DNA from: Dromiciops gliroides | Lineage: Eukaryota > Chordata > Mammalia > Microbiotheria > Microbiotheriidae | Assembly (NCBI RefSeq): GCF_019393635.1 | Contig: NC_057864.1 | Coordinates: forward strand, 446,542,822-446,606,821 | DNA: 64,000 nucleotides | Reading direction: 5' to 3' | Part shown: positions 35,216 through 47,480 of the stretch, piece by piece | Position numbering within the stretch: position 1 is the stretch's first letter | Layout: each line of letters opens with the position of its first letter | Notes under the pieces: generated by a model | Database searches by the model: none | The model's input: only the letters and a program-made list of their open reading frames with translations | What the model was told of the DNA's origin: nothing | Position numbers and translations under genes: made by a program

Positions 35216-35319
35216 AACATCCCAAATTGGAATGTACTGTCTGCTATGATTATGAGTTTGATCTTAATGAAAATCTTCAAGAAGACTTTAATAATATTAA
35301 TAGCTAATAATAATATTGA

Positions 35320-35525
35320 ATAATATAAAATATCCTCACAACAGCCTTGGAAAATAGGTACTATTATTACCCCCATTTTAGAGATGAGAAAATTGAGGCA
35401 AGGATAGGTTAAGTGACTTGCCCCGAGTCACATAGGTAGTAACTGTCAGGGACTGGATTTGAACTCAGGTCTTCCTGACTCTCCAAGTCTGGTGTTCTAT
35501 CTATCCACTGAGCCATCTAGCTGAC
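35320..35525 (-). mobile_element. MIR-type SINE
   Basis: GAGATGAGAAAATTGAGGCA and TTTGAACTCAGGTCTTCC are antisense CORE. Another antisense MIR remnant lies at about 34610-34745. Confidence 0.75.
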
Positions 35526-35819
35526 TATAACCACTGTGGGGGTATGTTATGTAATTCTGGTACTGGTTGGACTAGATGGCTCCCTGGTATTGCTACCAAC
35601 ATTGGACTTCTTCCAGTTCAGCAATGTCACCATTCCTTCATAAAGCCTACTCGGACTTCCACAGTCTCCAGTGACCATGTCTTTATTCCTCTGAGCTTCT
35701 GCAATATTTGTGGCTTGTTCCATTCACCTGGGGCAGCAAGATGGCTCAGTGGAGTCAAGAAGATCTGAGCCTCAGACCCATGTGACCCCTGGCACATCAC
35801 TTAACCTTGTGTTTTTTAA

Positions 35820-36380
35820 ACTTGAAGCCAAACTGTATTTTATAAATTAATTGATTGCTATTATACCTTTTTGGGTAGTAAGCACTTATTATTAATATTA
35901 TATATCAGTAAAGTATTGACTGCATATCTCTTTAACTTCTCGTGGTCTCAGGCTATCATTCCTTAGCTGTCCTAAGAGGAAGAGCATTCAGCCAAGAGAG
36001 TTGGTAAAAAAAGAGCAACCCTGGCATGTCCAAGGGTTTTATCCTCTTTTGATAGAGGCAGGTCATTATGCATTGATTAAAGCTACTTGGTTAGCATCAT
36101 TCAATTCTATTGGTTGACATGACTTGCGGGCAGTCTAAATTAAAATTAACTCTACAGATGACCTTAGGGAAGAATATTGGAAGTATCCAGTATCTAAGTG
36201 TGGTTCTTCACTGAACTAGACAAGAGTCTATCTCCATTTCTTTTGTTCCCTTGGACTTGTCCTAGACAAGTGCTGAACTTTCTGGAGTGGGGGGGGGGGA
36301 GGAGAAGAAAAGACTGAAAATGATCTCTGGGTCCCCCCCCAAGAAATCCATTATTACTAATTATTATCTCACAATCTGTC
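35820..36380. other. Unassigned stretch
   Basis: No element could be assigned with confidence. Part of it (about 35940-36280) has a faint long-terminal-repeat look but no matching ends, so no claim is made. Confidence 0.35.
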
Positions 36381-36384
36381 TTTG

Positions 36385-36480
36385 CCTTAAGGAAGGAAAT
36401 GGTTTACCACTCTAGTATCTTTGCTAAGAGAACCCTACAGACATGATGATCCACAGGGTCATGAATAGTCAGACAGGACC
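36385..36480 (+). mobile_element. MAR1 tail fragment
   Basis: GGAAATGGTTTACCACTC and GGTCATGAATAGTCAGACAG are the 3' half of MAR1. Confidence 0.7.
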
Positions 36481-36499
36481 CAACACTATTCACCTGTCA

Positions 36500-36700
36500 C
36501 TTAACATAAGCTGTCCTTATGTAATATATTAACAAATAACATTGTTATTGATCTATCTACATTTATGTTATGGTTCCTCAAGTATATTCTAAGTTCTTTA
36601 AGGCAGGGACCACATAATATGTCCATTATATCACTAGCACCTAGCAAATGCCCTGTACCATGCTCAGTGAATGTTTTGGTTGTAAATTCAGTGTCCAGAT
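36500..36700 (+). mobile_element. L2 3' end
   Basis: TTCTTTAAGGCAGGGACCAC and CTAGCACCTAGCAAATGCCC mark the tail. Confidence 0.7.
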
Positions 36701-36736
36701 GTTTGTGCATCCTTGAAGGTGTATTAGAAAATTAGG

Positions 36737-36893
36737 TGGCAGCTAGGTGGCACAGTGGATAGAGCACTGGCCCTGGAGTCAGGAGTACCTGAGTTCAAAT
36801 CCGGCCTCAGACATTTAACACTTACTAGCTGTGTGACCCTGGGCAAGTCACTTAATCCCAATTGCCTCATTAAGAAAAAAAAAAAAGAAAGAA
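36737..36893 (+). mobile_element. WSINE-type CORE-SINE
   Basis: A sense copy. Duplication AGAAAATTAGG at 36726-36736 and 36894-36904. Confidence 0.92.
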
Positions 36894-36904
36894 AGAAAAT
36901 TAGG

Positions 36905-37540
36905 AGATGAGGTGGGTCCTACCCTGAAGAGGCACAGTAGGTAGCAGCAAGGGTATATTAGAGATCTCTGCCTGGGTAGGAATTAGAAGGCCCAGGTTCC
37001 AGCCCAGCCATTGCCAATGACTTCCTGGCATGCTTGGGTGAGTCTCTGTGCTTCCTGTGTTCCACCTATAAAATGGGAATAATGAAAGGCAGCTTTGCAA
37101 CAGTTTTATGATGCCAGCATGCTATTTACAAAAAGACAAGGAACTCTTTGGAAAATGTTTCATTATTTTTAAGAAAGGTAAGACATATTTTAGGAGGAGT
37201 TTTCTTACATGGGGATACCAGCTTTAAGACAATCATATATATATATACACACACACACACACAATACCCAAGCTTTAAAAAAAATCATAAGCCTGGGGAT
37301 AATTCTTTATTTGACATATCAAAAACTGTTTTCTCAAGTCCATTGAGATAGAAATCTATTTGCCCTCAACTTGTATCTTTGATGTAAAATGAAGCACACG
37401 TTCTCTTCCCTTTGCTCAATTAATCAACAAAAATGTATTGGATAACTATTGGTCTAGAATATAATGTGAAGTCTGATTAAGATGAATTCATCTAATGAAT
37501 AATTACTGTTTTGGGGAAAGTCACTTCTGATCCCTGGGAG
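36905..37540. other. Mostly unique sequence
   Basis: A (TA)n(CA)n run lies at 37235-37263. Otherwise nothing could be named; a MIR follows at about 37545-37665. Confidence 0.4.
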
Positions 37541-37736
37541 AACTGTGATGTATAGTGGAGAAAGACCTACGTTTGGTATCAAAACACCTTGGAAAACCTA
37601 AATTTGAATCCCTGCACCTGCTATTGACTAGCTAGATGATCGTGAATGAATCATTTAACCTTTAGAAAGAATCTCAGAACCCATCAGATAAGGCAAACAC
37701 CAGGGTGTGGCCTGGACTAGATTAAAATGTAATTGG

Positions 37737-37886
37737 CAGGGGGTGGGGAAGCTAGGTAGTGCAGTGGATAAAGTACCTGCCCTGGATTCAGGAGGACCTG
37801 AGTTCAAATCCTGCCTCAGACACTTGACACTTACTAGCTGTGTGACCCTAGGCAAGTCACTTAACACTCACTGCCCCCCCCCCAAA
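37737..37886 (+). mobile_element. WSINE-type CORE-SINE
   Basis: A sense copy ending in a C-run. The flanks share GTAATTGG on both sides. Confidence 0.88.
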
Positions 37887-38009
37887 GTAATTGGGAAATG
37901 TTTAACAAAATAAGTAAAATGCAATTCAACATAGATATTGTTAATTTGTGTTTTCCTCAATCAATTGGCAGCCAGTAGGGATCTGTTTCTTTTTGCATTT
38001 GACTCCATA

Positions 38010-38090
38010 GATCTAGTCCAGCCCATATATGAACAAGAGTCCTCTCTATAAATATACTGAATGAATGGTCATCTAGAGCTCCTGAATAGG
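38010..38090 (-). mobile_element. L3/CR1-like fragment
   Basis: TCCAGCCCATATATGAACAA and GAATGGTCATCTAG are the complement of L3. Confidence 0.55.
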
Positions 38091-38194
38091 AAGGAGAAAT
38101 CCTGAAAAATGGCATCTTAAAAAGCCTAAATAACTACTACCCACTAAGATGATTCTTCTGACAACATATGATACCACCAGGTGGAACCGAAGAA

Positions 38195-38762
38195 GGCTTG
38201 CTGAGGATTAGTAGTGCTGTTAAACATTTGTATCAATGACTTGGAAAAAGGACATAGATTTCATGCTTATTAAATTTGCAAATGGTACAAAGGTAAGAGG
38301 GACAGTCAGTACACTGGGTAACAGTCAGGATCCAGAAAGATCTTGACAGGCCAAAACGTTGGGCCAAATCTAATAAGATGAAATTTAATAGAGATTAAAG
38401 TCAGACTTGGGTTCAGAAAGTCAACTTAAAGGATCATTGGATCAACTTCAGAAGAACAAGATGAAGGAAACATGCTATACTGAAAAAAAAATCTGGAGGT
38501 TTTAGTGGCTTGTAAGTTAAAAATGCTTAAGTAGAAAATGTAATACGGTAGCCAAAAAAGGCAAATGTAATTTTAGGCTTTGCTTATTATACAGATGCAT
38601 TAGAGTGTCTAGGGCAAGGGAAATCATCATCTCATCAAACTCTGCACTGGTCAGACCATATTGGAGTATTGTGTTCAGTTTGGGGTGACACATTTTAAGC
38701 AGAACATTGACTGGAGAGCAGAGATGGGATAAGATGAATTCAGGGGTGTGCTGGAGCCAGCT
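38195..38762 (+). mobile_element. L3/CR1-like LINE, sense
   Basis: It holds TTTGTATCAATGACTTGGA, GATCTTGACAGGCCAAAACG, GGGCCAAATCTAATAAGATG and CATATTGGAGTATTGTGTTC, the readable end of CR1-type reverse transcriptase. It is broken by frameshifts. Confidence 0.82.
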
Positions 38763-38803
38763 CAAATAGGCTCCAAAAAGTCAATTATTAAAAAGTAATA
38801 TAG

Positions 38804-38959
38804 GGGCAGCTACGTGGCACAGTGGATAAAGCATACCCCGGGGAGTCAGGAGGACCTGAGTTCAAATCTGACCTCAGACATTTGACACTAGCTGTGTGAC
38901 CTTAGGCAAGTCACTTAACCCTCATTGCCCTGCAAGAAATAACAAAAAACCAACCAAAC
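38804..38959 (+). mobile_element. WSINE-type CORE-SINE
   Basis: A sense copy. The flanks share AAAAGTAATATA. Confidence 0.9.
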
Positions 38960-39332
38960 AAAAGTAATATATATCAAAACCATAAAGTCTTGGGGTAGCA
39001 AAAGGGTACTTAAAATTATCTTTCTCTCATGAAAACAGGGAATTCCCAAGTCCTTATTTTGATTTTCCCCCCTTATAAAATGGGAGTCTGATAAGATAAT
39101 TTTCAAAAGAAGTGCCTTTAAGTATGTTGCATTGTGGTTTAAAATAATCAATGTGTTCTGGAGGGGAAAAAATTCATCTGAATTTTAAGTTTTTATTAGA
39201 TTTAAGTGGATACAAAATATCTTGTTTCTTTATGGATGAATTGTGGAAAGGGATTGGGTGGGGAAAGTATTTTGTAGAGCTATCAATGTCCAAATAATAA
39301 AAAGAAATATATAATAAAGGTAAAAAAAGTAA

Positions 39333-39712
39333 TATATTTTTTGTTATATTTTAAGTTTTGAACTGTCTCCCTCTTTTCTCCACATCACATACTAAAGAAT
39401 ACCATTCGAGGTACATATGTATATACGTGTGCATGTGTTTTATATAAATAGCTATAGCATATATAGTACATACATATATACATATAAATATGCATACACA
39501 TATGCAAAACTATGGTAAGAATACTTCTATTTCTCAATTCTTTCTCTGGAGGTGGATAGTATCTTCCTTTCTTCGTGGGTCCTTTGTAGGTTGATTTGAA
39601 TATTTATAATACTCAGAATAACCGTCATTCAGTTATTCTTTGAACAATATTGTTACTGGATAGAAAGTTCTCTTGGTTCTGCTTATTTCACTCTTCAATT
39701 ATTCAGTGTGAG
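39333..39712 (-). mobile_element. Old L1 3' UTR fragment
   Basis: TTTCTCTGGAGGTGGATAGT and TCTTGGTTCTGCTTATTTCA follow the L1 3' end order. A (TATACA)n patch at 39410-39500 lies inside. Confidence 0.65.
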
Positions 39713-39782
39713 CATTTACACCTTAGAAATCTGTAAATGCTATGAATCAGGCCTTGATTTATTGTTTTGTCGGTTTTCTAGA

Positions 39783-40027
39783 TATGTTCAGACATTTCAG
39801 ACATGTCTGACTCTTCAGGATCCCGTTTGGGGTTTTCTTGGAAAAGATATTGGAGTAGTTTGCCACTTCCTTTTCCAGCTTATTTTACAGATGAGGAAAT
39901 TGAGGCAACCTGGGTAAAGTGACTTTCTCAGGGTCATACAGCTACTTAGTATCTGAGGTCAAATTTGAACACAGGTCTTTCTGACTCCAGGTCTAGTGCT
40001 CTATCCACTTTGTCACCTAGTTGCCCT
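39783..40027 (-). mobile_element. MAR1 SINE
   Basis: An antisense copy with GTTTGGGGTTTTCTTGGAAA, GATATTGGAGTAGTTTGCCA and a CORE to TTGCCCT. Confidence 0.82.
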
Positions 40028-40187
40028 GTAAGTGTTAATAATGCAAATTAAACTTTAAAGTGTCTTGTTAATATCTTCCTCCCCTTAGCAGATTGTTAAA
40101 CATTTAACAGTATATCACTGGATATATGCTCTTATGACAAGAAGGAATCTTCACAGGATGATGACAAATACAATGTTTGAAAGATCT

Positions 40188-40307
40188 ATGGAAGGATAGA
40201 GTATAGGCCCTGGAGTCAGGAGGACCTGAATTCAAATATGACCTCAGATGCTTATTAGCTGTGTGACCCTGGGTAAGTCACTTAACTCAAATGCCTAAGG
40301 GGGGAAA
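40188..40307 (+). mobile_element. WSINE-type CORE-SINE, 5'-truncated
   Basis: A sense copy starting inside the head. The flanks share ATCTATG. Confidence 0.83.
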
Positions 40308-40309
40308 AA

Positions 40310-41539
40310 TCTATGAAGAGAAGACTTAGGAGGGACTTGTTAAGTATCTTCCAAGTGTTTGAAGGATTGTCACATGGAAGAGGAAATAATCTTATTATAT
40401 GAACTTGGTGCCAGAGGATAGAACTGGAAGTTTCAGAAAGGTTAATTTAGGTTGGATTTATGGAAAAACTTCACAAAAATTACAGCTATCCAAAAGAAGA
40501 AATGCTTTAAAAGGTGCTAGTCTTCAACCTCTGTTTCCTCTTTTATAAGATGAAAGGACAAAAAGTAACCGACTACCTTGCTAACCACCTTCCACCAAGA
40601 AGAAAATGTTTGGCTTTACAAAAATACACAAAGCAAATTTGTCATAGGAAAAATTTGGAAACAAACTATAGCTAATTTTGTGGGAAGATGAATAAATCAT
40701 GATATCTAAGCACAATTTATTTTGGTACAAAGAAATATGAATATGAAAATTCAAAGAATTATGTGAAGATTTCTATGAACTGATGAAGAATGAAGAAATT
40801 CCCTCAGACAACAAATATGCTCTTATGAGGACTAAAAACTCTTTACATTAACTTTTTCTTTATTATAAGGGTGGGTTTTATGCTCTGAGTGGAATGGTTT
40901 TGAAGAGTGATTTCTATAAAAAACAACTATTAGCATTAAAAAATTAAGTCAAGGTGAAATCTCTTTACAGCAAACTGTAAATTCCAAAGAACTATCTTCT
41001 GTGTTAGAGGTTTTTAGGGAAGTGCCTTTGGGCTGTGGTTTTTGTGATTATATTTGTCAGCTGTGTTCAATCACAATTTATCAACAAAAAATTTTAAAAA
41101 ACCTTCAAAAGTTACTGAATTTATAATATCTTTTTATTTTGTGTTTCTTCAATCAATGGACACTTAGATGCAGCTTCTAGTACTTTTTAATTAAAAAAAA
41201 AAGAAGAGGAAATGAGACTGGATCTATATGCTTCCTTTTCGACTTTAAAATACTAAACTCACTATGATCTCTAGGTCATCTTAAAGCCCTGCTAACTCCA
41301 AATCTTTGATTTGAGGGACAAAGAGAATTTGGACTGAGGAGAGGAGGGTTAGTTAGTTAGAGGGAAGGGGCAAAGAGAGAGGAAGAATAGGAAATAATAG
41401 AACTAAGTTGTAGCTTAGATGAGTTAGTATGTAATAGATATCACTGGGGCTAAATGAGGGGGAAAGGTTGTAAATTAATTCTATGGCTAGGGATACTGCT
41501 TTCCTCAACTGAGACAACCCCCGCCCCCAACACTTTTAG
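40310..41539. other. Proximal upstream region of TENT5C
   Basis: Largely free of recognisable repeats, apart from possible L1 remnants around 40640-40830. AT-rich until about 41440, where it grades into the CpG island. Confidence 0.5.
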
Positions 41540-41826
41540 TTACCACCACGCCTGCGCAGCTCTTTTTCTCTCTTCCTTGTCCCTCTCCCTCCCCCACTTC
41601 ATTCTTTCCCCTCCTCTCTCTCCCGATAATTTACGCGTTTCTGGGCAACCATTGATCTCGTGCAGCCAATCAGAGAGAGTATTATCTCTGCGCCCCTACT
41701 CCGTCATTACCCCTGCGGAAGGATCCCTTTTGGGGCAGCTCCGCCCTAGTCCCGCCTCTGGCTATGATCGGAAAGGCCGACTTAGGGGCGGAGGCAGCGC
41801 AGCGGGGCGGGGCGTACTGAGACCGG

Positions 41827-41833
41827 TATAAGA
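41827..41833 (+). promoter_or_regulatory. TENT5C: TATA-like box of TENT5C
   Basis: TATAAGA lies about 30 bases upstream of a pyrimidine-rich initiator-like CTCACTC (41858-41864). A TATA box inside a CpG island fits a gene that is strongly induced in some cell types. The start position is predicted, not measured. Confidence 0.6.
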
Positions 41834-41857
41834 GCGGAGGGGGCGGCGGCGGAGCGG

Positions 41858-41995
41858 CTCACTCGGTGCCGGTGCCCGGGGTTTGTAGTTACCGAGCCCC
41901 TCCCGCCGGGGCTACCGACGGCTAAGACGTGCTAATACCATCATCGCCGTCTCCTCCTCGCCCTCCTCCTAACAACAACTCCACCCACCGTCCAG
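41858..41995 (+). other. TENT5C: TENT5C exon 1 (non-coding 5' UTR)
   Basis: The exon is predicted from the TATA-like box to a strong splice donor, CCAG followed by GTGAGC at 41996. It has no ATG, so with the 26 nucleotides of 5' UTR in exon 2 the leader is about 165 nt without any upstream AUG. The first AUG in the mature message is therefore the TENT5C start. The 5' edge is uncertain by some tens of bases; the donor edge is firm. Confidence 0.75.
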
Positions 41996-42147
41996 GTGAG
42001 CGAGTCCTGGGTTGCCAGGTGCCTCCCACTCTTATTCGTCGCCCCCCGCTCCTTCCCTGCTTTGCCCCCGGCAGGGTTGAGGCGGTAAGAGAGCCCGGTG
42101 TGGGGTCTGCGAGCTGCTGGGCGCCGAGGCTGGTTGCAGCGCTCCCC

Positions 42148-42187
42148 GGGGGTTGGGCGGGGGGAGAGGGGCTGTAGGGGGTGGGGA
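42148..42187 (+). other. G-quadruplex-prone G-run cluster
   Basis: Six runs of three or more G, separated by one to six bases, lie within 40 bases on the transcript strand, 150 bp into intron 1. The sequence meets the usual G4 pattern. Whether it folds, or promotes an R-loop behind the promoter, is inference. Confidence 0.6.
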
Positions 42188-42349
42188 CAGGTGCCAACCC
42201 CGGAGAAGGGCAGTGCTTGTGGGGGGTGGTGGGCGACCCCCTGGAAGGGGGGGCCTCCACCTTCTCTCTCCCCCTCTTCTTGAGGCTGACTGCATCTCTC
42301 CGAAACCGCGACTCTCCGCTACTTACTCCGAACCCGAAGCGGAGCTGCG

Positions 42350-44100
42350 TCTCTGAGTTGGCAAACTTTTAAACTACCCAGCACTCAGTGCTCCGCACTG
42401 TGCCAGGCGCTTGTGGGGAGGAGGATTACTAACTGCCCCAGTAGGGCGGTTTAAGGAAAGTGCTTTGGAAGCTGCCTTCCTGCGTTTTCGAGATGTGAGC
42501 GCCTCCAATTTTCCTGGGCTTTCACCGCTGGCTTCGCCACCCCCTCCCTCCTGCCACTCCGGGCCTTCCCACTCTGACCTTTCCCTAGTTCTGAGACGTC
42601 CCGCTCCTAGGCAGCCGGGGGCGGCTTGGTCACCTTCCTTCCCCCCACTGACAGATGAGAGAATTGAATCCAGCCGGCCTCGAATCAGGAAGACCTGGCT
42701 TTTCATATCCTTGCCTTCAACCCTGGCTGGCCGGGGGACTTGTGAGCAAGTGACTTAACCAACTTCTCAGTAGGACGTCCAGGCAATAGGAGTACTAGCT
42801 GTTGAGCAGTTAACTTTCTGCGTTGGAATTAGTGGATGGAATTTCCTCACTGAGTTCCCTAAACCGAAATTGCGGGTCGGGACCACAAAAGGAAAAGAAA
42901 AGCGCAGTTAATTTTGGGCTCGGTACTGTGCGGGGCTCAAAAATATAGAAATGATACTGCAATCGAATAGCGTTGTTTACCTGATGATGATCTGGGGCTT
43001 CCGTGGAAACTATTAGGAGGAATGAGACCTCTTTTTTTTTTTTTTTTCCCTTTGACATGAACTTTTTTTGTTTTGTGAATACTGCCGGGTCAGCTGTAGC
43101 TATCCTGGGCTTATCAAACACAGCTCAAACCACAGTTGGTTAGGAACCTGTTTGGGCTGAATCCATTAGGATATTTTTTTTTCTTAAGTCGCAGTTTCCA
43201 CGTTGATGTAGTTAAATATTAGTTCGGTCTACATTTTCTCCTTTAGGGATCTGGGTTTAGTAGTTGGGGGAACGGAAAGATGCACAGCATCCTTACTGAT
43301 GAGGGGGAGAGTAAGAAACATAGCATTTAGTAAAAACAGACCACAGAATAAAACCCCCAAAGTGACCTGAAGGAACGTTTTTGTCTTGTGGTTCCCTACG
43401 AAGAAACAAAAGAGTTTAAAACTGCAGATACATTTTAGGAAACAATATTATTTAGCCCTCTAGGGGAAAAGGCCTTTTTTCTTTACAAAAACATAGTGTC
43501 TGACCCTACCCTCATAGACCCATAGAGTGTTAGAGTTGGAAGGAACTAACCTCCTCACTCTTTCAAATGAGTACAAGGGCTTGAGAACTAGATCTACCCG
43601 GCCAGGCACTGATCCATTTCTACTCAATTATAATAGACAAGAGTTACTCAACAAAGGTGTTCATTTTTAGTAAAGCCTAATTTCTTGTGATTGTTTTGTG
43701 TTATCACAGCTTGGCACCAGATAAAATATGGGGAGTGGGAGAAATGACCCACCCTGCCTTTTGGCAGGAAATTAGCACTGGAAAGGTAACATCTTTTTTT
43801 AAGTATGAAGTTCAGGAGAAAAGATGGGAAGAGGTAGGTGGTGGTGGTAAGGAAAGAAAGAGCAGCAGCATTACTATTTTTTTAAAGAGTAAAAAAAAAT
43901 TTCCATTAGGAAAAGACTGTGGCTTCAGAACACACAAACAGCCTAAGCAGTTACTATTTCCACTTAATTCTTAGTCAAGTTCCATATTGCCTATGGGACC
44001 TGTGTTCAAAGTTTACATTTTGTAATCCCTCCCTGACCCTAGAAGTAACTTCACTTCCTCACTTAGTATTCTTAATCTGGAAAATGAGGGGGTTAGTCTA
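42350..44100. other. Repeat-poor start of TENT5C intron 1
   Basis: Apart from MIR-like remnants near 42650-42750 and 43505-43600, no repeat is seen. Several frames at 41922-42758 are only GC-rich sequence without stops. Candidate for intronic regulatory DNA. Confidence 0.5.
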
Positions 44101-44109
44101 GATGTATAA

Positions 44110-44169
44110 TTTAGCATCCATAGCAGCTTGGTTTTTTGTTTTATTGTTGTTGGTGGTGGTGGTGTTGTT

Positions 44170-44217
<48 letters not shown>

Positions 44218-44349
44218 GTAAGGCAATTGGAGTTACGTGACTTGCCCAGGGTCACACAGCTAGTGTCAAGTGTCTGAGGTTGGATTTGAACTCGGGACCT
44301 CCTGAATCCAGGGCTGGTGCTTTATCCACTGTGCCACCTAGCTGCCCCC
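44110..44349 (-). mobile_element. WSINE-type CORE-SINE with (GT)n tail
   Basis: An antisense copy. Its tail side is T/G-rich and contains a (GT)n run of about 44 bases (44170-44213). Confidence 0.87.
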
Positions 44350-44519
44350 CACATGACTTTAAACCACAGAAACACCAGTGTACAGAAACATGTAGGTGGG
44401 ATTGAGATGTGTGTTGTGGGGGAAATGGTGGTTGATATATGCCAGACTGAGAGTGTAAACTGGAGCTCCATTCACCATTATGTAGTGTGTCAAACATTGA
44501 TCTAACAATAAAATCCCTT

Positions 44520-46250
44520 TGGGTTTTCCAAAAAATCCCAGCTATTCAGTATAGCAATTAAGGAAAATTAAGAAGTGCTATGTTTAACTTTGGGCATATA
44601 GATGTACAAACTACCACATAATCATTGAAATAAAGTAGATTCAGTGAGGTGAAGGAATATTCATTACTTCTGTAGGTATAAGTTTCCTTGAAATTAACAC
44701 TAGTGAAATAATAGCCTTAAACACTTTGAAGTGATCAAGATGTTAATGTGTCAAAGACCATTTTCAAATTAAAGCCACATCTAACAACAACAAAAAAAGA
44801 GTTTTTACATAAGGTACAATAGTTGTCGATTTAAATATTGTATGTTGTGGTTTTGTATCCGGGTAAGGCTGGGTTCTCATAATCAAGACTTAAGCTCATT
44901 TGTCTGCTTCCTGCTAACTCTGTGGGCCTGTTGTGATAGGTTTGTATATGGAACACTCCAATTTTTAAATGTTACTTGCTTTAATGAGGGGAGTGTTTAT
45001 ATTGTTTTCTGAGTCTTCACTGAACTCTGTGTAAAGCTAACAAGGAAGAGTTTATAATGGTTTATCCTTTTTTTTTTTTTTTTTTTGGTATCACCATAAA
45101 CTTGGCATAGTGTTTTCACCTTAGTAGGTGCTTAAGAAATGTCTTAATTTTGTTGAATTAACTAATTCAATAGCCATTTAAAGTCTATGTCCCAGGGATA
45201 TGTTACAAAGATAATCTGTGAGATACTAAAGAAGAATTACACTGTATCCAAGAGACAAGAATGTTACTTTGGAAAACACTTTAAAGATGAATCAAAGCAT
45301 CAGCATGCTACCAAGAAATGTCAAAAAGGTTTTTAAGTTGCCATGAATTTGGATGAGGCAAAAGTGTTGACTCCGTAAGAGTTTTGTCAATCAGATTTCT
45401 TCGGAAGTACTCCAAGTTATTTTATCTGACATGAGTAGAATTGCTCTTATATCTGGATTTTAAATAAGCTAACCTGAAGTAAATAAACATTTTTAGGAAG
45501 GGCTTAAAGAAAACTGAGGGCTTTCTTAAAAAAAAAAAAACACCAGCGACTTTTAAAATCTGTCTTGTATCATACAGATAAACTTATTGACTTAATATAG
45601 CAGCCATGGTAGCCTTGCTAGTACTAGAGAGTACTAGACTTGGATGTATTTGTAAAGCTTTGTAGAAAGGAGAGAAGACATGGTGGGGAAAGTACTCAAG
45701 TTGAACCCATTCAAAAAACCAGACCCTAAAAACAAAATCCTGTGTACCATTATGGCCAAAGATGATAATTACCCTTTTGTATGGAGGGTAATGATCTTTA
45801 TGTTAATGATGAAATGGTTTACTTTTATAGCATGTTAATGTATGTAAGAGAAAGCAATTTGGAGCCTTATCTCTTGTTCACAGTTTATCTTTACTTTTGT
45901 GGTCCTTGGGAGCAAGATTCAGGGCCATTCATATTTCATAGCTCATTGACTTTTGGGGATAGTAATTATTATTTTAACACCGTGCTGGGTTGTTGAGACA
46001 AAAGTAACAGACTGAAGGCAATAGTGAGGATAATGAATGAACTTATTCTGGCTGGCCTGGAATCTGAGTTGTTGGATAGTTTTATAGACATTATTTTGCT
46101 ATTGTGCTTTCCCCCTAGCTGTGGTCTCTGCTGTTAAGCTTGCCACAGTCCCTTTTATATATAATTGGTTGTTAAAGATCCAGTACCTACCCATTCCTTA
46201 CATTCTTACCAATGTCATTCAGTTTTTCTCTATTGTTGATGTTATCTCTG
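44520..46250. other. Repeat-poor stretch of intron 1
   Basis: About 1.7 kb in which only a short L2-like tail (about 45100-45170, after a T-run) is recognisable. Confidence 0.5.
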
Positions 46251-46254
46251 AATC

Positions 46255-46690
46255 TTTTTCTTTGTTGGATAAAGCACTGGACCTGGAGTCTGGAAGATTT
46301 GATTTCAAGTTCAAATTTTGCTTCTGACACCTACTAATTAGCCGTTTGACTCTGGGCAAGTCATGGGACTACTTTCTGGTTTGTTTGTTCTGGGCATGAG
46401 GGTTAAGTGACTTGCCCAGGGTCACACAGCTAGTAAGTAAGTGTCAAGTGTCTGAGGCTGGATTTGAACTTGGGTCCTCCTGAATCCATGGCCGGTGCTC
46501 TATCCACTGGGCCACCTAGCTGCCCCATGGGACCACTTTCTGACTTATTTTCTTCTTCTGTAATGGGGATAATAAAAACACCTACATCATGGGGTTGCTG
46601 TAAGGATCTAATGCCATATTATATAAAGCACTTTGCAAACCTTGAAAGCAGGATTCAAATGCTAGATACTGTTATTACTAACTCTTCTGT
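46255..46690 (+). mobile_element. MIR-type SINE split by a WSINE
   Basis: AAGCACTGGACCTGGAGTCT before, and GGGGTTGCTGTAAGGATCTA after, the younger insertion. Confidence 0.78.
46379..46525 (-). mobile_element. WSINE-type CORE-SINE
   Basis: An antisense copy. Duplication CATGGGACTACTTTCTG (46362-46378) and one-base variant at 46526-46542. Confidence 0.92.
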
Positions 46691-46729
46691 GTATTCTTGA
46701 ATATTTGACCTGTCCTAATTCTTACTGCC

Positions 46730-47480
46730 ATTTAGGTATCCTAGCCTCTCCCACACCTAAAAACTGCTCCCTGCTTTTAATTCTTTATAGAACACTGCCT
46801 AATTAATCTCCACCCAATCAGTCTCAATCAGTCCCCTACTGCCAGTGATTATCTTCTTAATCCATCTGCCATCCCTTGAACACATTTTACTACTACATCT
46901 AGCTTTGCTTTATACTAATAATCCCCAGTCTAGCTCAAAGCCAGGGTCTTTGCCTAATACTTTTCTTATTCTGTGTTTCCTTCAATTGGTTAATGTTCTT
47001 TTTGCATTATAATTCTCTGGTTCCTCTCTACTATGAAGGAGAGGAAGGGTTCCACATTCACAAATTTGGTCCTTCTCCCTCACATTTTAAGAAGAAAACA
47101 GAACTTTTTTTTCCACATGATATCCTCCCACCCACACGTTACTTTCCCCCCTGCTTTGAAACAGCAATTGTGTGCCAGCAGAAGCTTCTCTAAACAGAAC
47201 ATCCTTGTGTCTTGCTAGGGTAGACAAAGGGTTATTAAGGGAGTGGTTGGCACCTTGCCATGGTCAGGGTGGGGGTGGGGGAGCTGGTCAGCATTCACTT
47301 CCCCCACTCCCATCTTTGCCTTCCCTTTCTGCTGCTTTTGGGGGGGTCCCCTGTACCCCAAACTGTGATTTGACTGGCTTTCCTACTTTCAGTTCTTTGC
47401 AAACCATAGAACTTTAGTTTAATCTGGAACACAAAACCAAGAAGACTCTTCTGTGGTATAACAGTGTATCATCCAGCCTT
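46730..47480. other. Mostly unique sequence
   Basis: Only faint L2-like pieces (about 46740-46960). No gene could be named. Confidence 0.4.

Larger units (their letters stand above)
41540..42350 (+). promoter_or_regulatory. TENT5C: CpG-island promoter of TENT5C
   Basis: This is the only long CpG-rich stretch in an otherwise AT-rich, CpG-poor window. Upstream of exon 1 it holds a CCAAT box in AGCCAATCAG (41664-41673, NF-Y type), a CRE half-site CGTCA (41702-41706), GC boxes at 41785-41793 and 41804-41813 (GGGGCGGGGC), and an NRF1-like CTGCGCAG (41552-41559). A TATA-like TATAAGA lies at 41827-41833. The order CCAAT, GC boxes, TATA, start, exon, splice donor is coherent and sits at the expected distance upstream of the TENT5C coding exon. 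Motif calls are by eye; factor binding is inferred. Confidence 0.85.

Noticed and set aside
35940-36280. Stretch with a faint long-terminal-repeat look
   Set aside because: No matching second copy, primer site or internal part was seen. The resemblance is too weak to name a family.
41454-42758. Several overlapping open frames in the CpG island, both strands
   Set aside because: GC-rich sequence lacks stops by chance. The frames cross the promoter, exon 1 and the splice donor, and show no domain.
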